From: Cucumis sativus
Taxonomy: Eukaryota; Streptophyta; Magnoliopsida; Cucurbitales; Cucurbitaceae
Reading direction: 5' to 3'
NCBI RefSeq assembly: GCF_000004075.3
Contig: NC_026658.2
Coordinates: 868,001 to 932,000 of the forward strand
DNA: 64,000 nucleotides
Numbering within the stretch: position 1 is the first letter of the stretch; each line of letters opens with the position of its first letter. Below are positions 1-11,211 of the stretch, piece by piece. The notes below the pieces were generated by a model that saw nothing but the letters and a program-made list of their open reading frames with translations, did not search any database and was not told where the DNA came from. Position numbers and translations under genes: made by a program.

Positions 1-297
1 TTTGAAGTTGGGGGCTTAAACTCCCAAGATTAAAATGTTCGTTTTGATCTCTATATTCGACACTTTCAGTCCTTCACTTTTTTTTTTATCTCACCCAATA
101 ATATCTACTAGATTTCTTGAAAATTTGCAAATAGAAATCAAAACAGTCACCTTATGAGAAGCACATGACTCAAATAAGACGTTTTGTAAGTAGGACTAAT
201 ATAATGAATCAAAGTTGAAAATGTAAATACTAAAGCTTAAAGTAGAGTGATATTTGTTTTGACAAAGCTAAGGATTGGTTTGCAATTTTTGAAACAG
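1..297 (+). other. Intron 3' part of the PLD alpha gene
   Basis: This AT-rich stretch has no coding frame and ends in the CAG acceptor that precedes the PLD exon, so it is read as the 3' part of the last PLD intron. No branch-point or repeat of note was seen. Confidence 0.7.
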
Positions 298-731
298 TTG
301 ATGATGAATACATAATAGTGGGATCAGCCAACATCAACCAAAGATCAATGGATGGTGCAAGGGACTCAGAGATAGCAATGGGAGGTTACCAACCATATCA
401 TTTGTCAACTAGAGAGCCAGCAAGAGGCCAAATCCATGGCTTCCGTTTGGCATTGTGGTATGAACATTTAGGATTGCTTCATCAATCCTTCCTCTTCCCA
501 GAAAGTATTGAGTGTGTTAAAAGTGTAAACCAACTTGCTGAAAAATATTGGGATCTATACTCAAGTGAGACCTTTGATCATGACCTTCCTGGCCACTTGC
601 TTCGCTACCCCATCGCGGTCTCCGCTGACGGTCAAGTTACCGAGCTTCCTGGGTTCCAGTTCTTCCCTGATACTAAGGCGCGAGTTCTAGGTAACAAATC
701 TAATTATATCCCTCCAATCCTCACTACTTGA
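298..731 (+). CDS. Phospholipase D alpha, last exon (partial)
   Basis: This is the C-terminal exon of a phospholipase D, which hydrolyses membrane phospholipids such as phosphatidylcholine to phosphatidic acid and a free head group. The frame reads [19 protein letters not shown], the sequence just after the second HKD motif, followed by the alpha-class tail ([32 protein letters not shown]) and ends in PPILTT, the usual end of PLD alpha. The exon starts after a CAG acceptor at 295-297 in phase 1, so the first Val codon is split. About 143 residues are encoded here. The second HKD His and Lys, the first HKD and the C2 domain lie upstream, outside the window, and bases 1-297 are intron. A poly(A) signal AATAAA is at 872-877. 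The alpha class is favoured over delta by the [16 protein letters not shown] segment. The family call is very secure; the isoform number is not. Confidence 0.93.
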
Positions 732-871
732 AGGGAAACCTACCCCCTTTTTACTAACTGGTCTAAAGATGAAAATTATGCTGCCCTTTCTGCTTTGTGA
801 TGGGAAGGCAAGAAGTCTTCATGTGTTTTATGATATGGTTTCATGTTATGAATGTGACTGAAGTTGCTTAT

Positions 872-877
872 AATAAA
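872..877 (+). terminator. Poly(A) signal of the PLD alpha gene
   Basis: AATAAA lies 141 bp after the PLD stop codon, in AT-rich 3' UTR-like sequence. It is the first canonical plant near-upstream element after the gene. Confidence 0.5.
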
Positions 878-899
878 ATGTTGGGTTATTTGTTTGTAT

Positions 900-2613
900 C
901 ATTTTGAAATAACTTATACTCTTGAGTGATTCATTATTGTAGACATCAGAAAAAGATGTAGTTGAACTGAAATGATAATATAATTAAATAGTCATAAAAA
1001 TAAAGGAAAACAGAACTAAGTTATTAATCAATTTTCCTTACCATAAACATTTTTCTAAGCATCACATTCGACTTTTCAATGGACAAATTCATACTTAATC
1101 GAAAGGAAAAAGAAGAGGAGGAAAATGGGAGGACTCTTCATAGTTATGGAAAAAGAAAATGAAGATTAAAGCGATATATGTCCCGTAAAATTTATATCAT
1201 TTCAAGAAAACCCCTAAGTTTCGGGTTTTAAAAATAATTGCATCTGAACAAGAAAATGGTAAAAAGAAAAAAATATTGAATCAAAAGGTGTAAAAGCATA
1301 ATGAACTTGTGTATTACAAACCAAACTCAAAAGGATACGTGAAAAACGAATTTTAAATAGTTAGAAACAGAATAGTAATTAATAATTAGGGAAGAGATAA
1401 ATAAAGACAAGAGAGCACTTGATATAATTGGATACTCCACGTGGCTGAAGAGGTATGGTAGAAAGTCGGTAAAGGAACACCTGGCAGAGTGGTGAAGACG
1501 ACACGTCGGAAAGAAGTGGAAAATTGTGATACTTCGTATTGTGAAAACGTTCCATTACAGTGATGACGTGTTGTCCCATTCTAGTTTGCCGACGGTAGTT
1601 GCCAACTCCAACTGTCAATCGGACATCTCTTCCACTCTCTCTATTTTGACTTTATTTACATTCATTATCTTACATTTTCAATTTCATCCCTCGTCTCTTT
1701 TAATTTCCATTTTACTCCCTTTCAAATTATCATAAAGTTCTGTTTTCTAATACTTTCTTGAATTATAATTTGTTTTTGACTTCTTTTCTTTAGAAAAATA
1801 TAAAATAAGGACAATTCATTTGCTCACAACTAAGTGGTGTTTCGGATTAATAGAATAATTCTTCTATTGTCGTATTGTCATAATCTATACGTTAAGTAGG
1901 GTACTATTTGTTACAAGATTTGTTATTTTCTACCCATCGAATCGTTCGCACTTTCTTACAACGTTGTTACGATAAATTGTATTACCTCTAATCAAGTCAT
2001 CTTATTATCGACTACAAACTATTATAACCCACATATTGTAATAAATCTAGTGGTAGATAACAAATAATAATTGTAGTAATTAAAATATCAGACTTATGAA
2101 TTAGTTTGAAATATAATATGTTAAATATATGATTGTCACAATTAAAGAGTGTTTCATTAATTTAATTTTTATACTAGTGTAAATTTTTTTTATGTCATGT
2201 CAATAGAAAAAAAGGAGAATTATGATTTGAAACTTTTAATTTCTCTCCTCAAGTAATAGAAGCCCATGTGTAAACTACAAGCAAAGAGAATTACGTAAAA
2301 AATTATCCAAAAATGATTATGTATTGGAATTTGGTGGATCAAAATGATTTACAATCAAATATACACATCTTTTATTCCCTACCATACCAAAAGAAAGTTA
2401 GTTTCGTCAAAATTTCAAATTTAATAATAATGGATGAAAGATAAAAGTTGGAGGGATTAGAAAGGATATTGGAAGGGGGCAGGTGTCAGATAGGGGTTGG
2501 AGGAGAGAAATGAGTTAAAGGGTTTAGGGTTATCCAAAGTGGGTCCACACGTGAAATTGACTAAGTTGACTGCTCACCTCAACGCCCTCTCCGCCACGCT
2601 CTCTTCCCTCCAT

Positions 2614-2646
<33 letters not shown>

Positions 2647-3800
2647 CAACCATTTATTTATTACCTTTTTCTTTTCTTCTCTTGTGAAAAAAAGAAAGGA
2701 AAAATAAAAACATTTTATCCTAAAATATACCAAAAAGTTTAGACGACATATTAATATCAATGAAGTAAGACGAGAATTTAAATTGAGGTTAAAAATGTAA
2801 AAATTAAAATTTAGGGACTGAATTAAAACAAAACTCAAATCTCTAAGGTAAAATTGTAATATTTAAACTCAAAATTCCAACATACTTAGGGATCAAATAT
2901 AAACAATACTAAAAATGTATTTTCCTTAAAAAAAAATGTTTAATTCTTTTATTTGGATTCTAATTTTTCTTTAAAATTTGAAATATATTAACTTGCAAAT
3001 ATAATCGGATGGTTGAAGGTAGTTAATGCAAGGTCCTTAGTTTATAGGGTATAAGGATAAAGTAAAGGGGAATGCACACCTCCAAAAGAAAAAAAAAAGT
3101 GAAAGTTTTGGGATTTGGCCTAACCAATCAAGTCAATGGATATACATACCAGTTGGAAAACAACCAAGAATGAATCCTAATTAGTACCTTACAATCTTAA
3201 ATGTCAAAAACGTCATTAGCACCACTTTCGTCAAAATGTAACCGTAGACATGTGTCAATAGACAAACTTATAAATTTTACAACTTTAAAGGAAAAATTAA
3301 AGTATGTAATCTTCAAATTAAGAGATCTGACTTGTACTTCTTTTGTGCTTAGTTGAATTAGACAGTATTTTATACCAACTTAAGTATTAGATAGTACAAT
3401 AGATTCAACACCACACTAGTGCAAAGATCTCTAACATAGGTCAACTTAAAGCATATGAAGATCAAACCTGAAAGTTACAAAAATGACACAATTTTATTTG
3501 CCCAAAGGTCACTAACCATATTTACTAATTTTCATTAAATAAAAACGATTAATATTTTATCATTTCCAACGTTTAGATATGTGTATTTATTGTATTAAAT
3601 ATATGAAATGTATTATCATGTTGAAGTTGATGTATGTATGGTGAGAGATTAGTACAAGTTGTCAAGTTTTGAGTTGATAAATGGAGGTGGTGGAGGAGGA
3701 GAAGAGATGTATTAAATGTTGTCAACTAGATTAGGATAGTCATAGTCCATTAATTTAAAGTCAAACTTTCTCTCTCCTTCTCTCTAGAGAAGCGTAGATG
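900..3800. other. Intergenic spacer with ACGT motif cluster and CACCCT repeat
   Basis: No gene could be supported here. The ORFs present are short, lack family features and overlap low-complexity DNA. Two patches stand out from the AT-rich background. At about 1430-1640 there is a less AT-rich patch with three ACGT-core motifs (CCACGTGGC at 1437, ACACGTCG at 1501, TGACGTGT at 1564). At about 2540-2650 there is an ACACGTG motif, two TTGAC W-box cores and a CACCCT tandem repeat. The remainder (1750-2330 and 2700-3760) is AT-rich and I see nothing in it. Confidence 0.5.
2614..2647 (+). repeat. CACCCT hexanucleotide microsatellite
   Basis: Five tandem CACCCT units plus a CACC remainder. It sits at the edge of a CT-rich, less AT-rich patch that also carries W-box cores. 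It generates artefactual His-Pro and Arg-Val frames on the two strands. Confidence 0.9.
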
Positions 3801-3808
3801 GCCACCCA

Positions 3809-3815
3809 TATAAAA
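3809..3815 (+). promoter_or_regulatory. TATA box of the small membrane-anchored protein gene
   Basis: TATAAAA lies 156 bp upstream of the ATG at 3965 and is followed by a CT-rich leader and then a CAACAACA-type 5' UTR, which is a typical plant core-promoter arrangement. Confidence 0.5.
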
Positions 3816-3964
3816 ATCTTCCATCTCCTTCCTCTCCCACTTGCCAACTAAACAAAATAACTTTCCTTTCCCAAATCTCAACTTCAAAACACACAACAAC
3901 AGGAACAAGGCCAATTTCAAGAGAATAATCAACTCAACTTGAAGCTTCCTTTCAATCCTCCCCC

Positions 3965-4461
3965 ATGTCTTCCATTCTCAGTTCTCAAGCTCTCGTCCTT
4001 GCCACAGCCATGGTCGTCTCTTCCACAGCTCTCTTTCTCGCCTTCTCCAACCACCATCACAAGATGATCAATCCAACAATCCCACCCTCCACGTCCCTTC
4101 CTCCTTGCTTTTCATCTGGTAAATTTCATTTTTAATTTTTTTTTTTTAATGTTATTGCTGTGTGTTTAGATGAAGATTTGGTTGATGGGTTTTTAATTTG
4201 ATGTTATAATGGATAGATGAAAAGAAGAAACAGAGGAATAAGAAGAAGAAGAAGAAGAAGGTGAGATTTGCAGAGGATGTGAAAGAACCTAAAGGGAATG
4301 GAGAAGAGTATAGAAGAGAACATGATGAGAAAATGGGTTTAATGGAGGAAACCAGAAGAAGAAGAAGAATAAGTTGTAGAAATGATGTTCCTGGTAATCG
4401 AATTGCTTTGTATAATGGAATTCTTAAAGATCGATCGCAAAGGATTCAATGTTCGTTTTGA
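3965..4461 (+). CDS. Small signal-anchor, lysine-rich protein of unknown function
   Basis: Two exons: 3965-4118 and 4217-4461, joined in phase 1 across a GT-AG intron of 98 bp (the split codon gives Asp52), for 132 residues. The N terminus is one hydrophobic segment (about residues 8-27, ALVLATAMVVSSTALFLAF), which could be a signal anchor. A His/Pro-rich linker follows, then a run of seven lysines leading into KVRFAEDV (residues 66-73). The C terminus reads NRIALYNGILKDR and ends QRIQCSF. I recall a family of short plant proteins with this FAEDV core and an NR-ALYNGIL-DR tail, but no known function. The strong basic run next to a membrane segment suggests a cytosolic or nuclear-facing tail; this is inference. 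Both ends of the protein and the splice sites fit well, so the gene is probably real. Confidence 0.75.
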
Positions 4462-4563
4462 TCTTAACTCCATTGCTCTGTTTTCTTCTTCTTGTTCTCT
4501 CTGTGTTAGAAAAATCCAGCCTTTCTGTGGCTGTCAATGGATAGTGGAATTTCTCTTCATCCA

Positions 4564-4600
4564 CTTTTCTTTCTTTCTTTCTTTCTTTCTTTTTTTCTTT
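4564..4600 (+). repeat. TTTC tetranucleotide microsatellite
   Basis: CTTT/TTTC tandem repeat that grades into a T run, in the 3' flank of the small membrane-anchored protein gene. Translated in either direction it gives Phe/Ser-rich or Lys/Glu-rich artefacts. Confidence 0.85.
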
Positions 4601-4649
4601 TGAGAAAAAGGAGATTATGAATGATGTATAGGAAGCTCTCAATTTTAGA

Positions 4650-7600
4650 ATTTAAATTTCATGTTTTCATATTTGTGTTTGGGTAACAATATGATCTTTC
4701 TTTTCTGTGGATTATGTTATATACGTTTTATAATATTTTAATTCTAACAATTTCAAGAACAAAAAATAAATGGTTTTCAAAGTGTTTAGAAATTGAATCA
4801 TAGTTTAAAAGATGGTTGAAAATAAGTTTGTAGATTTTTATATTTACAGTTTTTTTTGTTGGGAAATTGAAAAGTAAAAAATGTAACACTTTTGTAGAAA
4901 AGGACCAAGTATTGTTTGATGTATAAAAGTTGAAGTTTAAAATTTGTTCAGTTTGTGTTTGTGTAAAGGTAAGAAGAGAGAGTTGGAGTAGGGAAAGGAA
5001 TTATTCCTTACCACTATTAAATATTTAGTTTTTAGTCCCTTGTTTAGACCCTATTTGATAAAATAGAAGTCTATGGGGATGTGGGGGCCAAAGGGGATTG
5101 TTATTTGTTACCATCTTTCTCTTCTCTAATAATGAAGGTATAAAAATATGATTGACCAATTTAAAAATTCCATTACTTCTTTTAGTGCAAAAGCTATTCC
5201 ATTCTACTAAATCTTCCAAAGTACTACTTTGGATGCATACACATCAATATTTGTTTGTCATTTTTAAATATATTAATAAAACAATAGTACTTTGTTTGAA
5301 CCTCATGCTTTTAAACAATTTTCTATTCATAACCCATTTTAAATGAATTTTGAGGTTTGGTAAGGTGGGGAAGAGAAATTATTTCAATCCTGTTTTCACT
5401 TTAAAACATCTTTACCCAAAACCATCCTATTTTGTCTAATAATCTTTCTCATTTTCTAATTTTCAATTAACACGTTTGAAATAAAACCTTATGTTAGTAA
5501 ATTCCTAACTTTTTTTTTTCCTTTTTAATTGTCATCTAAACATGAAATTTGAAATACATTCCATTGAAAATAAGATAGTATGATTTTCCTGTAGCTGTCA
5601 CTTTAATTAACAACTAGAAGAATAGTTAAAGGAGCAAAAAGATAAACAATGCAGAAAACACAATAAGTTTTGTTAACCTAGTTGGATGAACCACCTAGGT
5701 CTAGAGAGGTTTTATATCTTAGGATAAACAGATTTTATTTAGTTTTAAACGAGTATAGCACTTTACCAATCTAGAAGACATTCCTCTTAGATCTAGTGCT
5801 TTTTTTAGTTATAAATATAAACTAAAAATAATCGAACTCCTCTTGTATTGTATTTGGAATCTAATGAAAATGGTTATGCTCCCTTGTAGAAGTAATTCAT
5901 CATATATCAAATTACTAAGTCTTCTTTAAATCTCTTGTCCTGGATACATCTTGAGTTGTCTATGAAGATATCAAATAATCTTCATATAATATCTAAAAGG
6001 ATAATAACTTACCTTTGCAAAGATTCTTCACGAACTGTAGCTTGAAAAATGTCTTGGAAGAATACAGTGAATGACAAATACCATATCTTTTTATAATGGT
6101 GAGAAAGATAAAAAAAATGATGAACACTGAAACCAACTGAGCTTGTAAAGAGATGATCGGTAGATTTGAATTTTCTTCTAAAAGATGCACAAAATAAATC
6201 TTTTTAAAAGATGAAGATATTTAGAAAAGATTGTAAAGATAAGAAAGATCTTTTATCTTTATTTAAATATAAAAGTAGATCATTTATTTATTTTTAAATA
6301 AAAAAATTAATTTTATATTTATAAAATGAAACCCCTTCTTTTTAAATATTTTTCGTTTCAAATAAAATAAATAATTTAAAATCATTTCTTCATGAATCCA
6401 AACGAAGGATAAGAGAAAGAAGAAAGAAGTCCAAATAATGTATATAATGTTTTCAAATACATGAAAACAAATTAAAATATTTATAAATATACTAAAAGTT
6501 TGTTATATTTATAAATATTTTAAGGAAAATTTTGTCCTTTTAAAATAATATATGTAAAACATAAATTAATTAAGTAATTTTAACGTGTAGAGCCAACTAG
6601 AAGATTGTTAAATAAAAGTGTGAAGATGAGAAGACTAAACACTATCTAAAAGAAACTACACTACATTTGTAAAATATATATCTACTAGAATTGTGATTTA
6701 TATTTGACGATCTTTGTTCATACGAATCTATATTTTTCTAACTTAAATTAATTGAATTTTTGAAGTTATGAATTCTAAGCTTTTTTTTACTTTGTAAACA
6801 ATATCTTTGATGTGCAAATTAACTAATAACATCAATTTGGAATTTCTATAGATTATGAATTGTAGTTAGACCATGAGAATACGTATTTATTTTTACTAGA
6901 TCCTTTTAAGAGATGAACATACACAACTCGAACTCAAACAAATTAGATTCATAAATAACCTCAATTTTAACCCTCCTCTACCTCAATCAATGTCATGAGA
7001 TTGGCTTGAACCATTCCCCAATAACTTTATGAAATTATTCCACAAATTTTCTTGTACTATTTTTGTAGGGTATATGAGTATGATCATTACTAAGTTTATT
7101 GTACTAAGGAAGTCAACATCAATAGAGAACAGGAATGTGAGGTTTTGACAACCAAATTGAAGAAGTACAAGTATAATTTGCATGTGCTAAAATGAGATTC
7201 TACACCGAATTGTATTTATCATCTATATAAGATTCGATTTTTTTAATGTGATATTTTTAACGATATTAGATCCAACACGTCACATGAAGGTTTGCTTTAA
7301 TTACTAAATAAACATAATTTAAGTTACATAATACTTGTACTATCATCTTCAAAGTTAAATCTTCATATTGAGATTAATATTCGTTATTTTCTCACATAGG
7401 TTACATTTCAAACCTAACCAAAAAGAAGATATTTATTAATTCTTAATATCTGAAACGTTTACAACTAATGTATATATTTTCATTATTTTAGTTGAAACAA
7501 AAAATAATCTAAACTACATAAATTTTACTATATTTACTCGAAACAAGAATATAATTACTTGAAACAATAGTATCCGATAAACTTTAACTAAACGAGAACG

Positions 7601-7900
7601 GACCACCAATCATTATAAGACTAAAAAAATAGATTGAAATTAAGTAAAAATCATATCTTACTAAATGATATAATGGAAAAGATTAGTTATTTAGATATTT
7701 GCTCATACTAAAAAGTAAATGTAAATACTTATATATATTAAAGTTAAATATAGACAAATCAAATAATCAAAACTTCCAAACTTGGAAATATAAAAATCCA
7801 GAAATTAAACCAAAACATTCCTTTAATCCATAAAATTAGGTTCCATTGTTATTTTAAAAGATAATTACAAACCATTTCCTAAAAATAATATTCTAAATTT
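4650..7900. other. AT-rich intergenic spacer with repeat remnants
   Basis: No credible gene is visible. ORFs are short and low in complexity. The segment at about 5630-6060 (GAAAACACAATAAGTTTTG, followed by GGATGAACCACCTAGGTC) resembles noncoding parts of plant LTR retrotransposons, but no terminal repeats or coding domains are seen. The segment at about 7195-7300 (GATCCAACACGTCACATG) resembles another widespread plant LTR-derived repeat. The rest is unremarkable AT-rich DNA. Confidence 0.4.
5630..6060. mobile_element. Possible fossil LTR-retrotransposon fragment
   Basis: Noncoding sequence with the ACACAA...GTTAACCTAG...GAACCACCTAGG pattern seen in many plant LTR elements. The call is from pattern memory only; no terminal repeats, primer-binding site or protein domains were found. 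If it is an LTR element it is an old, small remnant. Confidence 0.25.
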
Positions 7901-8113
7901 CCACTCTTTTCCTACCCCTTCTTCCATTGTTGCCATTGCCCCATTGCTTAATATCCATAGAAGAAGTGCAGGTAGAAGAACAAGAAGAAGAAAGAAGAAA
8001 AGGGGAGGAAAAGGCTGAGCTCGTGAATCCTCGAACAGGGCATTTTCGATTTCAGGAGGGCACGAGAGAGGTGACCCGTGATATTGTTCATTCAAGGTCC
8101 TCGAAACTTTCAA

Positions 8114-8152
8114 TTTCTTTCTTTCTTTCTTTTTTTTTTTTTTTTTTTTTTT
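8114..8152 (+). repeat. TTTC repeat and long T run
   Basis: A TTTC repeat runs into a T tract of more than 20 bases. It lies in the first noncoding intron or leader region of the DUF4050 gene. Confidence 0.85.
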
Positions 8153-8231
8153 AATGTTGATATATTGATTTCTCAAATTTGCTTTTGATTCTGCTTTTAT
8201 CTTTATACCCGTGAATCTTTTTGTTTTCTAG

Positions 8232-8330
8232 AAGCGGTTCTCTGATCTTTTCTTCCTGGAATCGGATTTGTGCTCTGTGGATCCGGTTTGGCTTTCTGGG
8301 TTTGCTTTATATTCGTTGCCCTGTACATGG
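8232..8330 (+). other. Probable 5' UTR exon of the DUF4050 gene
   Basis: The segment is bounded by TTTTCTAG and a consensus donor GTAAGT (after CATGG at 8326-8330). It is less AT-rich than the flanks and has no long frame. A further leader exon probably lies between about 7930 and 8100. Transcript data are lacking, so the ends are approximate. Confidence 0.4.
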
Positions 8331-8861
8331 GGTAAGTTCTTTTTTGCTGTTTTGGATTCTGAATGTATTTGATTGATGTGATTGTCATTGTATTTAGTTT
8401 TATTATAATGTGTGCGAAATGGGTTATAAGGTTTGTTTTTGGTTAGCAAGAAAATTTGCTTAAATCGAAAGAGGGGTTTAAATTGGTTATCTACAACCAT
8501 TTCTGCTGCTTTAGTGTTCAAGATTTGTTTTTAATTGAGCTAATCATAGCATGGAAATCAAAGATTCTATGGTTTAGTGGATTCTTTCAATTGTAAATTG
8601 TAATGCAATGCACATATGGGAAAATGTGACTAACTACTTAATGAGCATCATGGAAAGATTTGTTTCATGCTAGAGTCAATGCCTCTTCTCCTTTTCTTTT
8701 CCCCCGCCTAATGTTTTCTTTTTACTATTGTTCACTATAGTTTATAATAGAGCATTGGTTGCCTTGAAATCCGTATCAAGACTAAGCTTACGACTGCAGT
8801 AGGTAGTTTACCGATCCGAGGCTTCTGGTAACATATTTTGGAAATCTTGAGCACACACCAT

Positions 8862-11211
8862 ATGGACAACATCGCTAACCAGTCATCCGGAGGCAATTCA
8901 TCAATTAACACCAATCAATCACAGGGGGACTCTAGTGAATCTAATGTTCCAACTGCATTTGTAAATCATGGTAAGTTTTCCTTTGATTAACTTGTGCTGC
9001 TACAGCATTAAAACCAAGATTGAAGGTTCCAAATTCATGTTCTATTCTTAAATATCAAGTCTCAATCCATGTCTGAGTTGATGCAATACAACCACCAATA
9101 CAAAGTGTCTACATTTTGTAGAAAATGACCAAGTAACTTATTGCAATATGGCAATATAGAGGAAATTATAATATCAATAGCTTTTCGAGACGGTTATCTC
9201 TTTCCACCAGGCATCCATTATAGACTGATTTCACAGACTATTCTAACCTCCACCCTCTCTAACTTTCTCTACTTGTAACCAACCTCACCCAAACAAACTT
9301 TCAGAAATTACAATTATGTCACTACAAACATTCTCATATCACCCTAGCCTTTTATTTTGAATAAATGAAAATATACACTGGATTGAAAAAAGCTTTAACA
9401 CTCGGAAGGAATTCCCATAAAAGAAGGGAACCTCGATTGAGAATAAATGAAAGAATATACTGGAATTGAAAAAAACTGAACTCTCAGAAGTCAGAAGGAA
9501 TTCCCATAAAAGAAATGAACTTCAGTTGTGCAAAATAGTTACCTACTAAATAGCTACAAAATGCCGTTGAAATTGAAGCCTAAAGGCAAGTGCGAGAAAT
9601 GAGCTTCAATTGTGCAAAATATTACCTACTAAATATCTACAAAAGACATTTGACATTGAAGCCTAAAGACAAACGTGAGAACTTATAAAGAACAAACTGT
9701 TACTTGGATCTCTCCCTAAACCTCTAAACACTCTATTATTCTTTTCTAGCGTCATTATTCTATCTCTTTAGCATACAAAAGTTTACAGTTCAGGAGAGTT
9801 TCTGTGTTCACCAATGTTGTCATGGTATTAGCCATTAGGTGGTGGTTTGACGATTGTAGTTGTAGGTCTTCTTCTCTGGAATCAAAATAGGCAGCATTGG
9901 GTGCAGAACAGAAAGTCTGGCAACAAAAGACAAGTGATTCGAGAACCCAAATTACAGTAAGTTGGTCACCTTTCTTTTCTATAACTGAAGTTATTTTATA
10001 TTCATAATTCCATCAGGAAAAGTTTTGACTTCTACTTATGAAGCTGTAGTTTGGTACTTAACAAACCATTTGTTCCAGTTCATGCTGAAAATAATTTACT
10101 GGTTACATCTAGTTACTCACATTGACAATTTCTAAATTATTTCCCTTTTTTAGAAGCATATATGCGACTTCTAGAAGATCTTGTATTCCATACATTTTAT
10201 ATATTTCTTTCCAAAGACATTATTATGAGTTTCTATGATGGTTTTCTTCTAATCTAGTTAACGGCTATGCTTTATGGTTTGGTCAAGTGGGCCTATGAGA
10301 AGGTTAAGTTTTCTGTTTCTATGGTGTTCTTGTCAGTGAAAGCACCATGGATAGTAGTCCATCATGCAATTTTAAATCTTTGCCTGTAGTCGTTTGTAGA
10401 TTTGTATGGAGAACTGTTTGTTTTTTCTTTGTGTTTTTTTGTTTGTTTTCAGAAGTATTTCTAACAACTATGGTTGTGTGACAGTTAAAAGGTTAAATGG
10501 CTAATGATATGTCATACTCGAATCACCATTTTCAAAAGTGCAACTTCGTTTGTTTTGGCCAAAGTGAGCATAATTCACCTCACATAAAATGTGCACCCTC
10601 GACCAAAAGGTCTGAGATTGGATTACCCCCACCCCATTTTTTTCTAACAAAGAAATAATAATGAATGTTAAAGAACTTCACTTGTTTCGAAAAAAAGGAC
10701 ATTGTATTAAAATCAGTTCCAAACTAGTCTAGTTTCAAGCGTTAACATGTATTGTAGTGAAATGATTCACTGCAAATAGGTTTTGATATATTCTACACTT
10801 CAACATGTTGATACTATGCCACACTGAAAGCTTTGCTGAATTTGATAAGAAACCAGAAAGCAAAATCTTTTTAACACTCTGGTTTCAGTGAACTAGGAAT
10901 TGATTATTCTTGAACTTCGTTTGCTACATCTTTTTTTCAGCACTCATTGTCTCTGCATGCCTAAATCGTTCTGGCTTTGCAGTTGGAGTGCAACATACGA
11001 CAGTTTGTTGGGAAGTAACAAGCCGTTCCCACAGCCTGTACCACTTGGTGTAAGTATCTATCACATTGAACGAATCAATATGCTTCATTGCCGATCAATT
11101 TTCTCATTAATTTTGCCTTTTTCTCTAACGGAGTCGGTCTAATCTCGAAATCTACAGGAAATGGTTGATTTTCTTGTGGATATATGGGAGCAAGAGGGAT
11201 TGTATGATTGA
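8862..11211 (+). CDS. DUF4050 / Gag1-like clamp domain protein
   Basis: Four coding exons can be read: 8862-8970, 9866-9956, 10983-11049 and 11158-11211, with GT-AG introns in phases 1, 2 and 0, giving 106 residues. The N terminus is Ser/Asn/Gln-rich (residues 1-36). The conserved part follows: LWNQNRQHWVQNRKSG, then REPKLHWSATYDSLLGSN, then KPFPQPVPLGEMVDFLVDI and the end WEQEGLYD. The W..R..W / W-TY--LL / PFP-P-PL-EMVDFLVDIW pattern is that of plant DUF4050 proteins, which I recall are now labelled Gag1-like clamp domain; the plant role is unknown to me. Leader sequence with a possible 5' UTR exon at about 8232-8330 (donor GTAAGT at 8331) lies upstream; transcription probably starts near 7930. 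Exon 2 was chosen because only the acceptor at 9864-9865 keeps the frame open into LWNQNR. The C terminus is very diagnostic; exon 2 is slightly less certain. Confidence 0.84.
9356..9680 (+). repeat. Two adjacent imperfect tandem duplications in an intron
   Basis: Inside the intron 8971-9865, a unit with GAATAAATGAAA...ATATACTGG...GGAATTCCCATAAAAGAA occurs at about 9358-9430 and again at about 9441-9515. Next to it a unit with CTTCARTTGTGCAAAATA...TTGAAGCCTAAAG occurs at about 9515-9593 and again at about 9600-9680. Copies differ at many positions, so the duplications are old. Confidence 0.75.

Noticed and set aside
2530-2838. Minus-strand frame with an Arg-Val repeat
   Set aside because: It is the translation of the CACCCT microsatellite and A/T-rich DNA. 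It has no family features or splice support.
10585-10635. tRNA-like sequence GGTCTGAGATTGGATTACCC in the DUF4050 intron
   Set aside because: The B-box is degenerate and no acceptor stem or anticodon arm is present. It is probably a repeat fragment.
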